Counted from the stretch's first letter, positions 44,002 through 53,170 are shown. The stretch is DNA of 59,959 nt from Bradyrhizobium sp. AS23.2 (GCF_001908185.1 NZ_LGHM01000097.1:1-59959), one strand, 5' to 3'. The notes: a model not told the origin generated them from the sequence alone. Numbers and translations: made by a program.

Positions 44002-45225
44002 TCACGAATTGACGTGCACGAAATCCCGCAGCAGCGGGTAGATCTCGGTGTTCCAGCGCTTGCCGGAGAACACGCCGTAGTGGCCGACGCCGGCCTGCAT
44101 GTGGTGGACACGACGATAGGCGCGCACGCCGGTGCAGAGGTCTTGCGCGGCGAGCGTCTGGCCGATCGAGCAGATGTCATCCTTCTCGCCTTCGACCGTC
44201 ATCAGGCCCATGCGGCCCACGGCTCTGGTGTTCACCGGCCGCCCCCGATGCATCAGCTTGCCTTGCGGCAACAGGTGCTCCTGGAACACGTCGCGCACGG
44301 TCTCGATGTAGAATTCGGCCGGCAGGTCCATCACGGCAAAGTATTCGTCGTAGAAAGTCTTGATCGTCGCGGCCTTCGCCCTCTCGCCCTTGGCGATGTG
44401 GTTGGCGAGATCAAGATGCTGCTTGATGTGGCGTTCGAGATTCATCGACACGAAGGCGGTGAGCTGCACGAAGCCGGGATAGACTTTGCGGAGCGCGCCG
44501 CGGCACTGCACCGGCACGTAGTTGATCAAATTCCGCTCGAACCACCCGATCGGCTTGCTCTTGGCGAACGCGTTGACCTTTGTCGGATGGATGCGCGTGT
44601 CGATCGGGCCGGCCATCAGCGTCAGCGTCGCGGGCCGCGAGGGATGGTTGTCCTCGCACATGATTGCGGCGGCCGCGAGCGCAGAGACCGACGGCTGGCA
44701 GATCGCGACCAGGTGCGGGCGCGGACCGAGCTGTTCGAGGAAGTCGATGAGATGCTCGGTGTAGTCGTCGAGCCCGAAGCGGCCCTCGCTGCGGGGAATA
44801 TCGCGCGGATTGTGCCAGTCGGTGATGTAGACGTCGTGGTCCTGGAGCAGCGTCTTCACGGTGCCGCGCAGCAGCGTTGCGAAATGGCCGGACATCGGCG
44901 CCACCAGCAGCATGTGCGGCTGCTCCGGCACGCCATCCTTCTTGAAGTGCAGCAGCGAGCCGAACGGCGTCGCGTAGGCGACTTCCTCGGTGACCGCGAC
45001 TTCGCGATTGCCCACCATCGCGCTGTCGATGCCATAGGCCGGGCGGTCGTAGGTGAGGGTGGAGCGGGAGATCAGCTCCAGTGCAGCTGAGAGCCGGCCG
45101 ACGACCTGATCCGACATGCCCTGCGGCACCAGGTTGAGGAATTTGAGCGCGGACGACGCGCCCGCCCGCCACGGCGCCGTCAGGTCCATATGGTTCTGAA
45201 AGGCCTGATAAAACATCGACATCAT
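44002..45225 (-). CDS. phaZ: Intracellular polyhydroxyalkanoate depolymerase
   Basis: A 407-residue PhaZ of the intracellular type (no signal peptide). The lipase-box Ser is replaced by Cys176 in HLVAICQPSVSALAA, a feature of Ralstonia-type PhaZ. Other landmarks are LLVAPMSGHFATLLRGTVKT, TDWHNPRDIPRSEGRFGLDD and the C-terminal His in QAGVGHYGVFSGKRW. It breaks down stored PHB granules to 3-hydroxybutyrate units in the cytoplasm. Divergent from a GST gene across 168 nt. Confidence 0.95.
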   Translation of the reverse strand: MMSMFYQAFQNHMDLTAPWRAGASSALKFLNLVPQGMSDQVVGRLSAALELISRSTLTYDRPAYGIDSAMVGNREVAVTEEVAYATPFGSLLHFKKDGVPEQPHMLLVAPMSGHFATLLRGTVKTLLQDHDVYITDWHNPRDIPRSEGRFGLDDYTEHLIDFLEQLGPRPHLVAICQPSVSALAAAAIMCEDNHPSRPATLTLMAGPIDTRIHPTKVNAFAKSKPIGWFERNLINYVPVQCRGALRKVYPGFVQLTAFVSMNLERHIKQHLDLANHIAKGERAKAATIKTFYDEYFAVMDLPAEFYIETVRDVFQEHLLPQGKLMHRGRPVNTRAVGRMGLMTVEGEKDDICSIGQTLAAQDLCTGVRAYRRVHHMQAGVGHYGVFSGKRWNTEIYPLLRDFVHVNS

Positions 45226-45393
45226 ACTGAAATGCCCGCCTGTCCCGCGTCGCTATGCAATATCGACGCCAAACGGAGCCGAAGCGCCCTCAGAATTGGC
45301 ACGTCGCTTGCTGCTCATTTCGCCGGAAGCACAGGTAACGAGCACGCCCGCGCGGGGCGCGATGCTCGCTATCAGGCGTGAGGGAAGGGTCTC

Positions 45394-46050
45394 ATGGCGA
45401 AGGCGACACTGACCATCAGCAGCAAGAACTATTCGTCCTGGTCGCTGCGTGGCTGGCTGCTGACGAAATTCTCCGGGCTCGACTTCGAGGAGATCGTGAC
45501 CGCGCCGGACGACGCAGCGGCGCGCGCGGAGATCCTGCTGCTGTCATCGTCGATTTTGGTGCCGTGCCTGCGGCACGAAGGCGCTGTCGTCTGGGATACG
45601 TTGGCGATTGCCGAATATCTCAACGAGGTGATGCCGGAGGCAGGCCTGTTGCCGGTCGACCGCGTCCAGCGCGCCCATTGCCGCTCGATCTGCGGCGAGA
45701 TCCATTCCGGCTTCACCACGCTGCGCGCTTCGCTGCCCGTCAACCTGAAGGGACATTTCCCCGGCTTCAAGATCTGGTCGCGCGCGCAGGCCGACATCGA
45801 CCGGGTCTGGTTCATCTGGCGCGATTGCCTGGCGAAATCGGGCGGCCCGTTCCTGTTCGGCGAGAGGCGCACCATGGCGGACGCGATGTACGCCCCCGTG
45901 GTGACGCGCTTCGTCACCTATGACGTCAAGCTCGAGCCGCTTCTGAAGGCCTATACCGACACCATCATGGCCATGCCCGAGATGAACGAATGGATCGCGG
46001 CGGCGAGGGAGGAGCCGGCCGAGATCGAGGAGCTCGAGGTTGAATATTAG
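45394..46050 (+). CDS. Glutathione S-transferase family protein
   Basis: A 218-residue two-domain GST. The thioredoxin-like N-terminal half starts ATLTISSKNYSSWSLRGWLL, with the Ser of SSWS at the usual glutathione-activating position, and includes LVPCLRHEGAVVWDTLAIAE. The helical C-terminal half has FLFGERRTMADAMYAPVVTR. It is cytoplasmic with a probable detoxification or isomerase role; the substrate is unknown. Confidence 0.92.
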   Translation: MAKATLTISSKNYSSWSLRGWLLTKFSGLDFEEIVTAPDDAAARAEILLLSSSILVPCLRHEGAVVWDTLAIAEYLNEVMPEAGLLPVDRVQRAHCRSICGEIHSGFTTLRASLPVNLKGHFPGFKIWSRAQADIDRVWFIWRDCLAKSGGPFLFGERRTMADAMYAPVVTRFVTYDVKLEPLLKAYTDTIMAMPEMNEWIAAAREEPAEIEELEVEY

Positions 46051-46342
46051 GCAGGCTCCGCACGGCTCTGCCTGTTTCGGGAGCGGGGTCCGTCCGCGCC
46101 GGTCGGGTGGCGCATCTGCCGCCATATCATTGACGCGGTTAACTTTTGTCGCCAGTGGCCGGTCCAAACTCAATCATCTGCTGCGCAGATATTGTGCGGG
46201 CGAACGTCCTCGTCGCGACATCTAGCCGTGAACAGGTGCGTACAGGGGTTCCGGGCTGATTCGGACGTGATTCGTTCGGGCCGCGTTCCGAAGGTTAAGA
46301 CGGAGCGCGGCCCCGTTGCATTTTGAGACAGACGGTAGGCCT

Positions 46343-46567
46343 TCAGGCCACGCCTGAGTGCTTCATGCGCGGCAGACGCCAGCCGATGACGGTGGCTTCC
46401 ACCGCTATACCGGCCTCGTGGTTCTGCCAGCGTCCTTCGACATAACGGCAGGCGAACGGCAGTTGATACGTTCCGCTGTGGTCCTCGCACAGCACTTCGA
46501 GCGGCAGGCCAGGCGGCGGTTCTCCGGCGCCATCGAATTCCGCCAGACGTCTATCGCGCGTTGCCAT
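46343..46567 (-). CDS. Small hypothetical protein
   Basis: A 74-residue protein starting MATRDRRLAEFDGAGEPPPG. A Cys pair in VLCEDHSGTYQLPFACRYVE and a Trp/His segment (GRWQNHEAGIAV) suggest a small compact fold. A strong AGGGGAG ribosome site lies 10 nt before the ATG, which decides this start and argues that the gene is real. Longer open reading upstream is not used. It is divergent from a secreted coiled-coil gene. The function is unknown. Confidence 0.65.
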   Translation of the reverse strand: MATRDRRLAEFDGAGEPPPGLPLEVLCEDHSGTYQLPFACRYVEGRWQNHEAGIAVEATVIGWRLPRMKHSGVA

Positions 46568-46754
46568 TCCAAAAATCTCCCCTAAACAAAGCCGCGGAAA
46601 GAGCGCCCACTTCCCCCCCGCGTGCAGATCATCGCTCCCCGTCCGAGGGAACAGACGCAAGCTCAACGCGAGAATGCGGTACGAGTGTGGTAGCCTCGGG
46701 GTGCTGCGCGCAATAAGTGCACATTGCCGTGATCGATTTGGCGAGGGAACCTGG

Positions 46755-47123
46755 ATGGCCTTTCGGAGTGTTGGCGCTTGTTTCGTGATGTGGCTGCTCG
46801 CAACGCTGGTGTACGCGCCGGTCCGCGCGCAGGACGTGCCCGGCATCGAGATCTGCACCGTTGAGAAGACCATGGAGCGGCGGACGAGCTGTCTGCAGAG
46901 CAATGTCGACTTCCTGCAGAAGACGATCACCAAGCTCACACTCGATCACCAGCAGAAGCTGGACGCCGCCAATCGCCAGATCGACGCGCTGAAGACGATG
47001 GTTGCCGGCTTGCAGAAGACGCTCGGCGATCTCCAGGCCGCGCAGGCGAAGACCGCGGAGGACGCGAAGAATAAGGCCGATACGAAGGATGCGCAGCCGG
47101 CGGCCAAGGACGCGTCGAAGTGA
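46755..47123 (+). CDS. Secreted coiled-coil protein
   Basis: A 122-residue protein with a signal peptide (cleavage near PVRA-QDVPG). Two Cys (IEICTVEK and RTSCLQSN) are followed by a heptad helix (VDFLQKTITKLTLDHQQKLD onward, about residues 45-90) and a Lys/Ala/Asp-rich tail. It is probably periplasmic and self-associating. The upstream frame remains open but lacks a ribosome site; GAGGGAAC precedes the chosen ATG. The family is not recognised. Confidence 0.72.
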   Translation: MAFRSVGACFVMWLLATLVYAPVRAQDVPGIEICTVEKTMERRTSCLQSNVDFLQKTITKLTLDHQQKLDAANRQIDALKTMVAGLQKTLGDLQAAQAKTAEDAKNKADTKDAQPAAKDASK

Positions 47124-47133
47124 GCTGTGCTGC

Positions 47134-47266
47134 CGTGTCACGGACGCGGCGCAGCGTGTAACGCTGCGACGCTGAGCCGGGATCCGGTGCCGCGCGTACT
47201 CGTGGGGCGATGGGCCCCGGTTCTGCATCGCATCACTGACGTGCTGCGTTGCGCCCGGGGCACGAG
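47134..47266. repeat. Family B palindromic repeat, copy 2
   Basis: It begins CGTGTCACGGACGCGGCGC and ends CGCCCGGGGCACGAG. It follows the coiled-coil gene by 10 nt. Confidence 0.8.
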
Positions 47267-47341
47267 AGCAATCTTGATCAAGCGAAGCGGGCGGTGACCT
47301 GCGCATCATCGCCGTGCTTCGAACGAGGGCCCGAAACCACC

Positions 47342-48187
47342 ATGAACCCAGCCCAGCGCGCGCTCTGGTATATCGAGAGCCATCTGGCCGAGCCGATGAC
47401 GCTCGACGAGATTGCTGCGATCTCAGGCGTGTCGCGGTTCCACATCGTGCGTGCGTTTGCCGCAGCCACCGGCCTTCCGGTGATGCGCTATCTGCGCGCA
47501 CGGCGGCTGACGGAAGCTGCGCGGCGTCTTGCGAACGGCGCGCCCGACATTCTGTCACTTGCGCTGGAGGCGGATTACGGCTCGCATGAAGCATTCACCC
47601 GCGCGTTCCGCGACCAGTTTGGCATGACACCCGAAGCGGTGCGGGCCGCGACATGCACCAGCCATCTCAAGCTACAGGAGCCGATCCTCATGGACTCCAC
47701 CATGTTAGACAATCTCAAAGCCCCGCGTTTCGAAACCGCGAAGGCTTTCCTCGTCGCCGGCCCTGCCGAGCGCATCTCCTGCGACAACGGCGCCATCATC
47801 CCGAGCCTGTGGCACCGTTTCCACCAGGAGGTCGCCGACATTCCCGCGCGCGTTGGCCAGGGAAAATCTCAAGTCGCTTACGGCGTCTGCTGCAACGGCG
47901 ATGACGCCGGCAATTTCGACTACATCGCCGGCGTCGAGGTCGCCGATTTCTCCGACCTGCCGCGCCGCTTCGGTCGTATCCGTATCCCCGAGCAGCGCTA
48001 TGCGGTGTTCACCCATTCGGACCACGTCGCTTCGATCCGCCGCACCGTCAACACGATCTGGAATCAATGGCTGCCGGCCTCGGGCCTCAAGGCCGCGGAC
48101 GCGCCGAACTTCGAGCGCTACGACGAAAAATTCGATCCTGCGACCGGTAATGGCGGTTTCGAGATTTGGATACCAGTGCGGGAGTAG
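47342..48187 (+). CDS. AraC family regulator with GyrI-like ligand domain
   Basis: A 281-residue protein. The N-terminal AraC DNA-binding domain has MTLDEIAAISGVSRFHIVRA and SLALEADYGSHEAFTRAFRD. The C-terminal GyrI/SOUL-like effector domain (residues about 120-281) has ARVGQGKSQVAYGVCCNGDD and SIRRTVNTIWNQWLPASGL. This is the Rob/SoxS-like order with the HTH first. It may sense a small organic compound. The target is not evident from the context; the downstream genes are on the same strand but separated by 135 nt or more. Confidence 0.9.
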   Translation: MNPAQRALWYIESHLAEPMTLDEIAAISGVSRFHIVRAFAAATGLPVMRYLRARRLTEAARRLANGAPDILSLALEADYGSHEAFTRAFRDQFGMTPEAVRAATCTSHLKLQEPILMDSTMLDNLKAPRFETAKAFLVAGPAERISCDNGAIIPSLWHRFHQEVADIPARVGQGKSQVAYGVCCNGDDAGNFDYIAGVEVADFSDLPRRFGRIRIPEQRYAVFTHSDHVASIRRTVNTIWNQWLPASGLKAADAPNFERYDEKFDPATGNGGFEIWIPVRE

Positions 48188-48322
48188 CGCGCAACGCTGG
48201 CATACCATCCCGCTTGCTTGGCAAGCCCCGGTGACTTTGTCATAACCGCAGGCAAACCTTGCATGAGGGGCCGACGCCGGACATCCCGTGCAAGCCATAA
48301 CAAGCAAGCCGGGAGGTACCCA

Positions 48323-49249
48323 ATGTCCAACGTCCGTGTTCTCGCCACCGACCTCGAATTTCCTGAAGGACCGGTCGTGATGCCGGACGGCTCGGTGGTG
48401 CTGGTGGAAATCCGCGGCCAGCGCCTGACCCGCGTCTATCCCGACGGCCGCAAGGAGATCGTTGCGAAGGTCCCGGGCGGACCGAACGGCGCAGCGCTCG
48501 GCCCCGACGGCAAGATCTACATCTGCAACAACGGCGGCTTCTCCTGGATTCCGACCCGCAACATGATCATGCCGGGCCCGCAGCCCGACGACTATCTCGG
48601 CGGTTCGATCCAGCGCGTCGACCTGCAATCCGGCAAGGTCGAGACCGTCGTGACGAAATGCGGCGAGCACGACCTGCGCGGGCCGAATGATCTCGTGTTC
48701 GACAAGCAGGGCGGCCTCTGGTTCTCCGATCTCGGCAAGCGCCGCGCGCGCGAGATGGATGTCGGCGGCATATATTATCTGAAGCCCGGCATGACCGAGA
48801 TCGTCGAGATTGTGCACGGCGTGCTGCCGGCGAACGGCATCGGTCTGTCGCCGGACGAGAACACCGTCTACATCGCGGAGACGCCGACCGGGCGGCTCTG
48901 GGCCTATGAGCTCTCGGCGCCCGGCACGCTCAAGCCGCGCGACGCAATCTATCGCGGCGAGCGCGGCAAGCCGATCTGCGGCCTCGGCGGCTACCAGATG
49001 TTCGACTCGCTCGCGGTCGAAGCGAACGGCAATGTCTGCGTCGCGACCCTCGTCTCCGGCTGCATCTCGGTGATCGCGCCCGATGGCACCCTGGTCGAGC
49101 AGGTCCCGACCGGCGACCGCGTCACCACCAACATCGCCTTCGGCGGCCCCGAGCTGAAGACCGCCTATATCACGCTGTCAGGCAAGGGCGAGCTCGTCGC
49201 CATGGACTGGCCGCGCGGCGGATTGCCGTTGAACTTTTTGAACAGGTGA
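48323..49249 (+). CDS. SMP-30/gluconolactonase family protein
   Basis: A 308-residue six-bladed beta-propeller. Conserved SMP-30 motifs are EFPEGPVVMPDGSVVLVEI, PGGPNGAALGPDGKIYICN, LRGPNDLVFDKQGGLWFSDL (metal-binding Glu/Asn/Asp positions) and PANGIGLSPDENTVYIAET. It probably hydrolyses a sugar lactone or related ester. The ATG is preceded by GGGAGG. It may belong to a loose cluster with the GNAT and GMC oxidoreductase genes; lactone formation by a GMC enzyme and hydrolysis here would be compatible, but this is inference. Confidence 0.9.
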   Translation: MSNVRVLATDLEFPEGPVVMPDGSVVLVEIRGQRLTRVYPDGRKEIVAKVPGGPNGAALGPDGKIYICNNGGFSWIPTRNMIMPGPQPDDYLGGSIQRVDLQSGKVETVVTKCGEHDLRGPNDLVFDKQGGLWFSDLGKRRAREMDVGGIYYLKPGMTEIVEIVHGVLPANGIGLSPDENTVYIAETPTGRLWAYELSAPGTLKPRDAIYRGERGKPICGLGGYQMFDSLAVEANGNVCVATLVSGCISVIAPDGTLVEQVPTGDRVTTNIAFGGPELKTAYITLSGKGELVAMDWPRGGLPLNFLNR

Positions 49250-49277
49250 ATGTAGAAGATATGCCGATACATTCCGC

Positions 49278-49386
49278 CGTCATTCCGGGATGCGTGCCCT
49301 AGCACGCAGGCCCGGAATCCATTGGACCGCAGAGTTTGTGGTTGAATGGATTCCGGGCTGGCCGCTTCGCGTCGCCCCGGAATGAC
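49278..49386. repeat. Family C palindrome, copy 1
   Basis: It begins CGTCATTCCGGGATGCGTG and ends CGCCCCGGAATGAC, with arms CCCGGAATCCAT/ATGGATTCCGGG. It ends 28 nt before the GNAT start. Confidence 0.88.
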
Positions 49387-49414
49387 ACCGATCATTTTTC
49401 TGGAGTAGACGTCA

Positions 49415-50008
49415 ATGCCCTGGCCTGATCCCATCACCCTGCGTGGACAGCACGCCCGTCTCGAGCCGCTGTCTCATCAGCACCGCGATGGCCTGGTGGA
49501 GGCCGTGAAGGACGGCGAACTCTACACGATCTGGTACACCACGATCCCGACGCCGGAGAACGTGGCCAAGGAGATCGATCGCCGCCTCGGCCTTCAGGCC
49601 GCGGGCTCGATGCTGCCGTTCACCGTGTTCGATGCTGCGGGCAGGATCGTGGGCCAGACGACCTTCATGAACATCGATGCCGCCAACCGCCGTGTCGAGA
49701 TCGGCTCGACCTGGTACAGGAAGAGCGCGCAGCGCGGCCCGCTCAACACGCAGTGCAAGTTGCTGCTGCTCACCCACGCCTTCGAGAGCCTGAACTGCAT
49801 CGCGGTCGAGTTCCGTACGCATTTCTTCAACCACCAGAGCCGCCGCGCCATCGAGCGTCTCGGCGCCAAGCAGGACGGCATTCTGCGCAGCCACCAGATT
49901 GCGCCGAACGGCACCTTGCGCGACACGGTGGTTTACAGCATCACCGCGGCCGAATGGCCGACGGTGCAGGCGCATTTGAACTATCAGCTCAACGACAAGC
50001 CGCGCTGA
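49415..50008 (+). CDS. GNAT family N-acetyltransferase (RimJ/RimL-like)
   Basis: A 197-residue acetyltransferase. The start of the fold is ITLRGQHARLEPLSHQHRDG; the central strand and acetyl-CoA region is VGQTTFMNIDAANRRVEIGS. The C-terminal part has HFFNHQSRRAIERLGAKQDG. It resembles RimJ/RimL-type enzymes that modify protein N termini or small molecules; the substrate is unknown. CTGGAG precedes the ATG directly after a family C palindrome. It is followed 19 nt later by the GMC gene. Confidence 0.9.
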   Translation: MPWPDPITLRGQHARLEPLSHQHRDGLVEAVKDGELYTIWYTTIPTPENVAKEIDRRLGLQAAGSMLPFTVFDAAGRIVGQTTFMNIDAANRRVEIGSTWYRKSAQRGPLNTQCKLLLLTHAFESLNCIAVEFRTHFFNHQSRRAIERLGAKQDGILRSHQIAPNGTLRDTVVYSITAAEWPTVQAHLNYQLNDKPR

Positions 50009-50027
50009 GCGGCTTCTGGCGGACAAC

Positions 50028-51674
50028 ATGGATAGATTTGATTATGTGGTCGTCGGCGCGGGCTCGGCGGGCTGCGTGCTCGCCAGCCGGCTGAGCGAGG
50101 ATCCCAACACCAGCGTCTGCGTGCTCGAAGCCGGGCCCAGCGACTGGCATCCCTACATCCACCTGCCGGCGGGTTTCATCAAGACCTTCTACATGAAGAG
50201 CATCAACTGGGGCTATCAGCAGGAGCCGGGGCCCTGGACCGGCGGGCGCAGCATTTATGCGCCGCGTGGCAAGACGCTCGGCGGCTCGTCCTCGATCAAC
50301 GGCCACATCTACAACCGCGGCCAGCGCATGGATTTCGACACCTGGGCGCAGATGGGCAATCGCGGCTGGGGCTATGCCGACGTGCTGCCCTACTTCAAGC
50401 GGCTGGAGAAGCGGGTCGGCGAGGGCGAGGACACCTTCCGCGGCCGCGACGGCAAGCTCACCGTCACCACGATGGATTGGCGCGATCCGCTCTGCGAAGC
50501 CTTCATGGAGGGCGCGGTCTCGCTCGGCATTCCCCGCAACCCCGATTACAACGGCAGGACCCAGGAAGGCGTCTCCTACTGCCAGCGTACCATCGATAAA
50601 GGCCTGCGCGTCTCCGGCTCGACCGCGTTCCTCAAGCCCGCGATGAAGCGGCCCAACGTGCATGTGCACACGCATGCGCATGCGACCGAGATCATCTTCG
50701 AGGGCAAGCGCGCCGTCGGCGTGCGCTATACGAAGGGCGGCCGCGGCGGCACGCCGGTTGAGGTGCGCGCCAACAAGGAAGTGATCCTCTCCGGCGGCAC
50801 CTATAATTCGCCGCAGCTGCTGCAGCTCTCCGGTATCGGCTCGCCCGAGCTGCTGGGCGCCCACGGCATCGCCGTGCGCCACGCGCTGCCGGTCGGCGAG
50901 GGCCTGCAGGACCATTACGCGCCGCGCACCGTTGCGCGGGTCAAGGACATCAAGACCATCAACGAGCTCCGCCGCGGCTTCTCGCTGTGGATCGAGGCGC
51001 TGAAATGGGCGACCACGCGCCGCGGCCTGCTGTCGCTGTCGCCGACCATGGTCTATTGCTTCTGGCACTCCGGCGAGAGCGCCGACTCTTCCGACCTCCA
51101 GCTCACCTTCACGCCGGCGAGCTACAAGGAAGGCGTGCAGGGCCAGCTCGAGGACGAGCCCGGCATGACCGTCGCCTCCTGGCAGCAGCGCCCCGAGAGC
51201 CGCGGCTATGTCCGCATCCGCTCGTCCGATCCGTTCGCGCCGCCGATCATCCAGACCAACTATCTCGATGCCGAGCTCGACCGCCGCGTCATCGTCGGCG
51301 GCATGAAGCTCGCGCGCAACCTCCTGAAATCGGCGCCGCTGTCGCCCTATTACGCCTACGAGGATTTCCCCGGCCCCAACGTCAACACCGACGACGAATT
51401 CCTGCACGCCGCAACCGAGCGCGGCACCACCACCTTCCACCCCGGCTGCACCTGCCGTATGGGCCCGGCGGATTCCACGTGGGCGGTAGTGGACGACCAG
51501 CTCCGCGTCCACGGGTTGGAGGGCCTGCGCGTGATCGACGCCTCGGTCATGCCGCGCATGATCTCGGCGAACCTCAACGCATCCACGATGATGATCGCCG
51601 ACCGCGCCTCGGATTTGATCCGCGGCAAGCAGCCGATTGAAGCCGCGCGGATTCCGGACGCGGCAGTGGTGTGA
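50028..51674 (+). CDS. GMC family FAD-dependent oxidoreductase
   Basis: A 548-residue flavoprotein of the choline-dehydrogenase-like group. The FAD motif is YVVVGAGSAGCVLASRLSED. GMC signatures are RGKTLGGSSSINGHIYNRGQ and GGTYNSPQLLQLSGIG, and the C-terminal active-site region is TTFHPGCTCRMGPADSTWAV with the His, then DASVMPRMISANLNAS. It oxidises an alcohol to an aldehyde or ketone with FAD. It carries no choline-specific markers that I can name. It follows the GNAT gene closely. Confidence 0.93.
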   Translation: MDRFDYVVVGAGSAGCVLASRLSEDPNTSVCVLEAGPSDWHPYIHLPAGFIKTFYMKSINWGYQQEPGPWTGGRSIYAPRGKTLGGSSSINGHIYNRGQRMDFDTWAQMGNRGWGYADVLPYFKRLEKRVGEGEDTFRGRDGKLTVTTMDWRDPLCEAFMEGAVSLGIPRNPDYNGRTQEGVSYCQRTIDKGLRVSGSTAFLKPAMKRPNVHVHTHAHATEIIFEGKRAVGVRYTKGGRGGTPVEVRANKEVILSGGTYNSPQLLQLSGIGSPELLGAHGIAVRHALPVGEGLQDHYAPRTVARVKDIKTINELRRGFSLWIEALKWATTRRGLLSLSPTMVYCFWHSGESADSSDLQLTFTPASYKEGVQGQLEDEPGMTVASWQQRPESRGYVRIRSSDPFAPPIIQTNYLDAELDRRVIVGGMKLARNLLKSAPLSPYYAYEDFPGPNVNTDDEFLHAATERGTTTFHPGCTCRMGPADSTWAVVDDQLRVHGLEGLRVIDASVMPRMISANLNASTMMIADRASDLIRGKQPIEAARIPDAAVV

Positions 51675-51682
51675 GGTAATTC

Positions 51683-51768
51683 GTAGGATGGGTAGAGCGA
51701 AGCGAAACCCATCGCGCTTCAGCGAGCGCGACAAGATGATGGGTTTCGCTGCGCTCTACCCATCCTAC
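51683..51768. repeat. Family D palindrome, left of RAYT
   Basis: An 86-nt palindrome with two 31-nt arms around a 24-nt centre. The left arm begins GTAGGATGGGTAGAGCGAAG and the right arm ends CGCTCTACCCATCCTAC; there is one mismatch between arms. It begins 8 nt after the GMC stop. Confidence 0.95.
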
Positions 51769-51809
51769 AAAAATCGCAAAACCCATCTAAGGTTGTGCTA
51801 ACATGAGGC

Positions 51810-52352
51810 ATGACCTCTTATCGGCGCAACTTCGTTCCCGGCGGAAGCTTCTTCTTCACGGTCAACCTCGCTGACCGCCGGCGATCGCTTTTGACGGCGC
51901 ATATTGATCTACTGCGCGCGGCATTTCGTGAAACACGTCGACGGCATCCTTTCACGATCGATGCGATCGTGATTCTGCCTGAGCATCTTCACACCGTCTG
52001 GACGATGCCTGACGGCGATGCCGATTTCGCAACGCGCTGGAGGCAGATCAAATCTGCCTTCTCCCGCAACCTGACGCCTGTCGAATCGGTTTCACCGAGC
52101 CGCGCCGACAAAGCAGAGCGCGGCATCTGGCAGCGCCGCTATTGGGAGCACACCATCCGCGACGAGGAGGACTATGCTCGGCACATCGACTATGTCCACA
52201 TCAATCCCGTCAAGCACGGCCTGGTCAATCGAGTCTGCGATTGGGCGCCGTCGTCATTCCATCGCCACGTTGAGCTCGGCATCTACCCGGCAGACTGGGC
52301 CGGTGATTTGTCGCAATGCGACGACGGTGCCAAGTTCGGCGAACGGACTTGA
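51810..52352 (+). CDS. REP-associated tyrosine transposase (RAYT)
   Basis: A 180-residue protein of the Y1/IS200-like RAYT family. It starts TSYRRNFVPGGSFFFTVNLA, has the HUH-type motif in PEHLHTVWTMPDGD, and the downstream helix with the candidate catalytic Tyr is DEEDYARHIDYVHINPVKHG. WQRRYWEHTIRDEEDY is also typical. Such proteins cut and join single-stranded DNA at REP palindromes and are thought to spread them while staying immobile themselves. Here the gene lies exactly between two 86-nt palindromes of the same family (51683-51768 and 52361-52446), and these are the only two copies in the window. Confidence 0.95.
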   Translation: MTSYRRNFVPGGSFFFTVNLADRRRSLLTAHIDLLRAAFRETRRRHPFTIDAIVILPEHLHTVWTMPDGDADFATRWRQIKSAFSRNLTPVESVSPSRADKAERGIWQRRYWEHTIRDEEDYARHIDYVHINPVKHGLVNRVCDWAPSSFHRHVELGIYPADWAGDLSQCDDGAKFGERT

Positions 52353-52360
52353 GGAAATCC

Positions 52361-52446
52361 GTAGGATGGGTAGAGCGCAGCGAAACCCATCGTCATAATC
52401 GCGGAAGAGAAGCTTGATGGGTTTCGCTGCGCTCTACCCATCCTAC
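52361..52446. repeat. Family D palindrome, right of RAYT
   Basis: Also 86 nt. The arms at 52361-52391 and 52416-52446 are a perfect 31-bp inverted repeat, with 24 nt between. It starts 8 nt after the RAYT stop. Confidence 0.95.
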
Positions 52447-52501
52447 ACGCTCCATCTGCTTCCGCGCACGTTGCTCGTCGGGCAAAACACCTTACTAGCT
52501 G

Positions 52502-53095
52502 TCAATCCCTCTCCACAAAAATATTCCACTTTACCGAAATTCGGAATTGCGGCATAAGTCGAGACAGCCCGGCCCGAGGAAGAGGGGCGTCTCGCCTGTC
52601 GTTCGAAACGTGGGCCAGGTTGCGGTGGACGCGGCAGCGTCGGGCGCGAGAGGTCAAGGGCAGGGCGGATTGCTCTCCGTGAGCCCAAGGCTTCGTGCCG
52701 ACGAGCGGCGCTGAGGGTTCGTCTCGCCAGCATTCTTCCGGCAACGTCGACAAGGTCGGGAGATAATGCGGCGAACAAGCGGGCCGTGCGTACGGCAAAA
52801 CCGTGTGGTCCTGGCCGTCGTCGCTACGATCAAGCTCTTGCGGAGGCGGCATTCGCGTCAACCGGCGCGGTGTCCGCGACTTTCGCGGGGCGAGGGAGGC
52901 CAGAGGGAATTCGGCTCCCGGGAGAGCGCGGCATAAGCCGTCAAACCACTGCGCAGGGAAGGCCGTGTGTTCGGCTTCACCTGTATGCCGCTGTGCCGCC
53001 TTTTTTGCGCTACATGCGCACAGCGGACCGTGGGTGCCGCCGCCGCACCCGGCCTTCCCTGCGCCCTCTGTTTGAAAGGGGCGGGGTGTCAGCAA
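52502..53095. repeat. Dispersed alphaproteobacterial element often mistaken for a gene
   Basis: This stretch can be translated on the minus strand into about 197 residues (TEGAGKAGCGGG, EAEHTAFPAQWFDGLCRALP, FRISVKWNIFVERD), a pattern I know from many unrelated hypothetical proteins in Bradyrhizobium and relatives. No ribosome site or domain supports coding; the other frames are similarly open. I interpret it as a copy of a widespread non-coding repeat. It is not compared to a database here. Confidence 0.5.
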
Positions 53096-53170
53096 AGCTC
53101 GGGCCGAGCGGGCCGCGAGATGCGGACGTGTGTCTGCAATTGGAAAACGTATGCCGGGTTGGATTCCACT

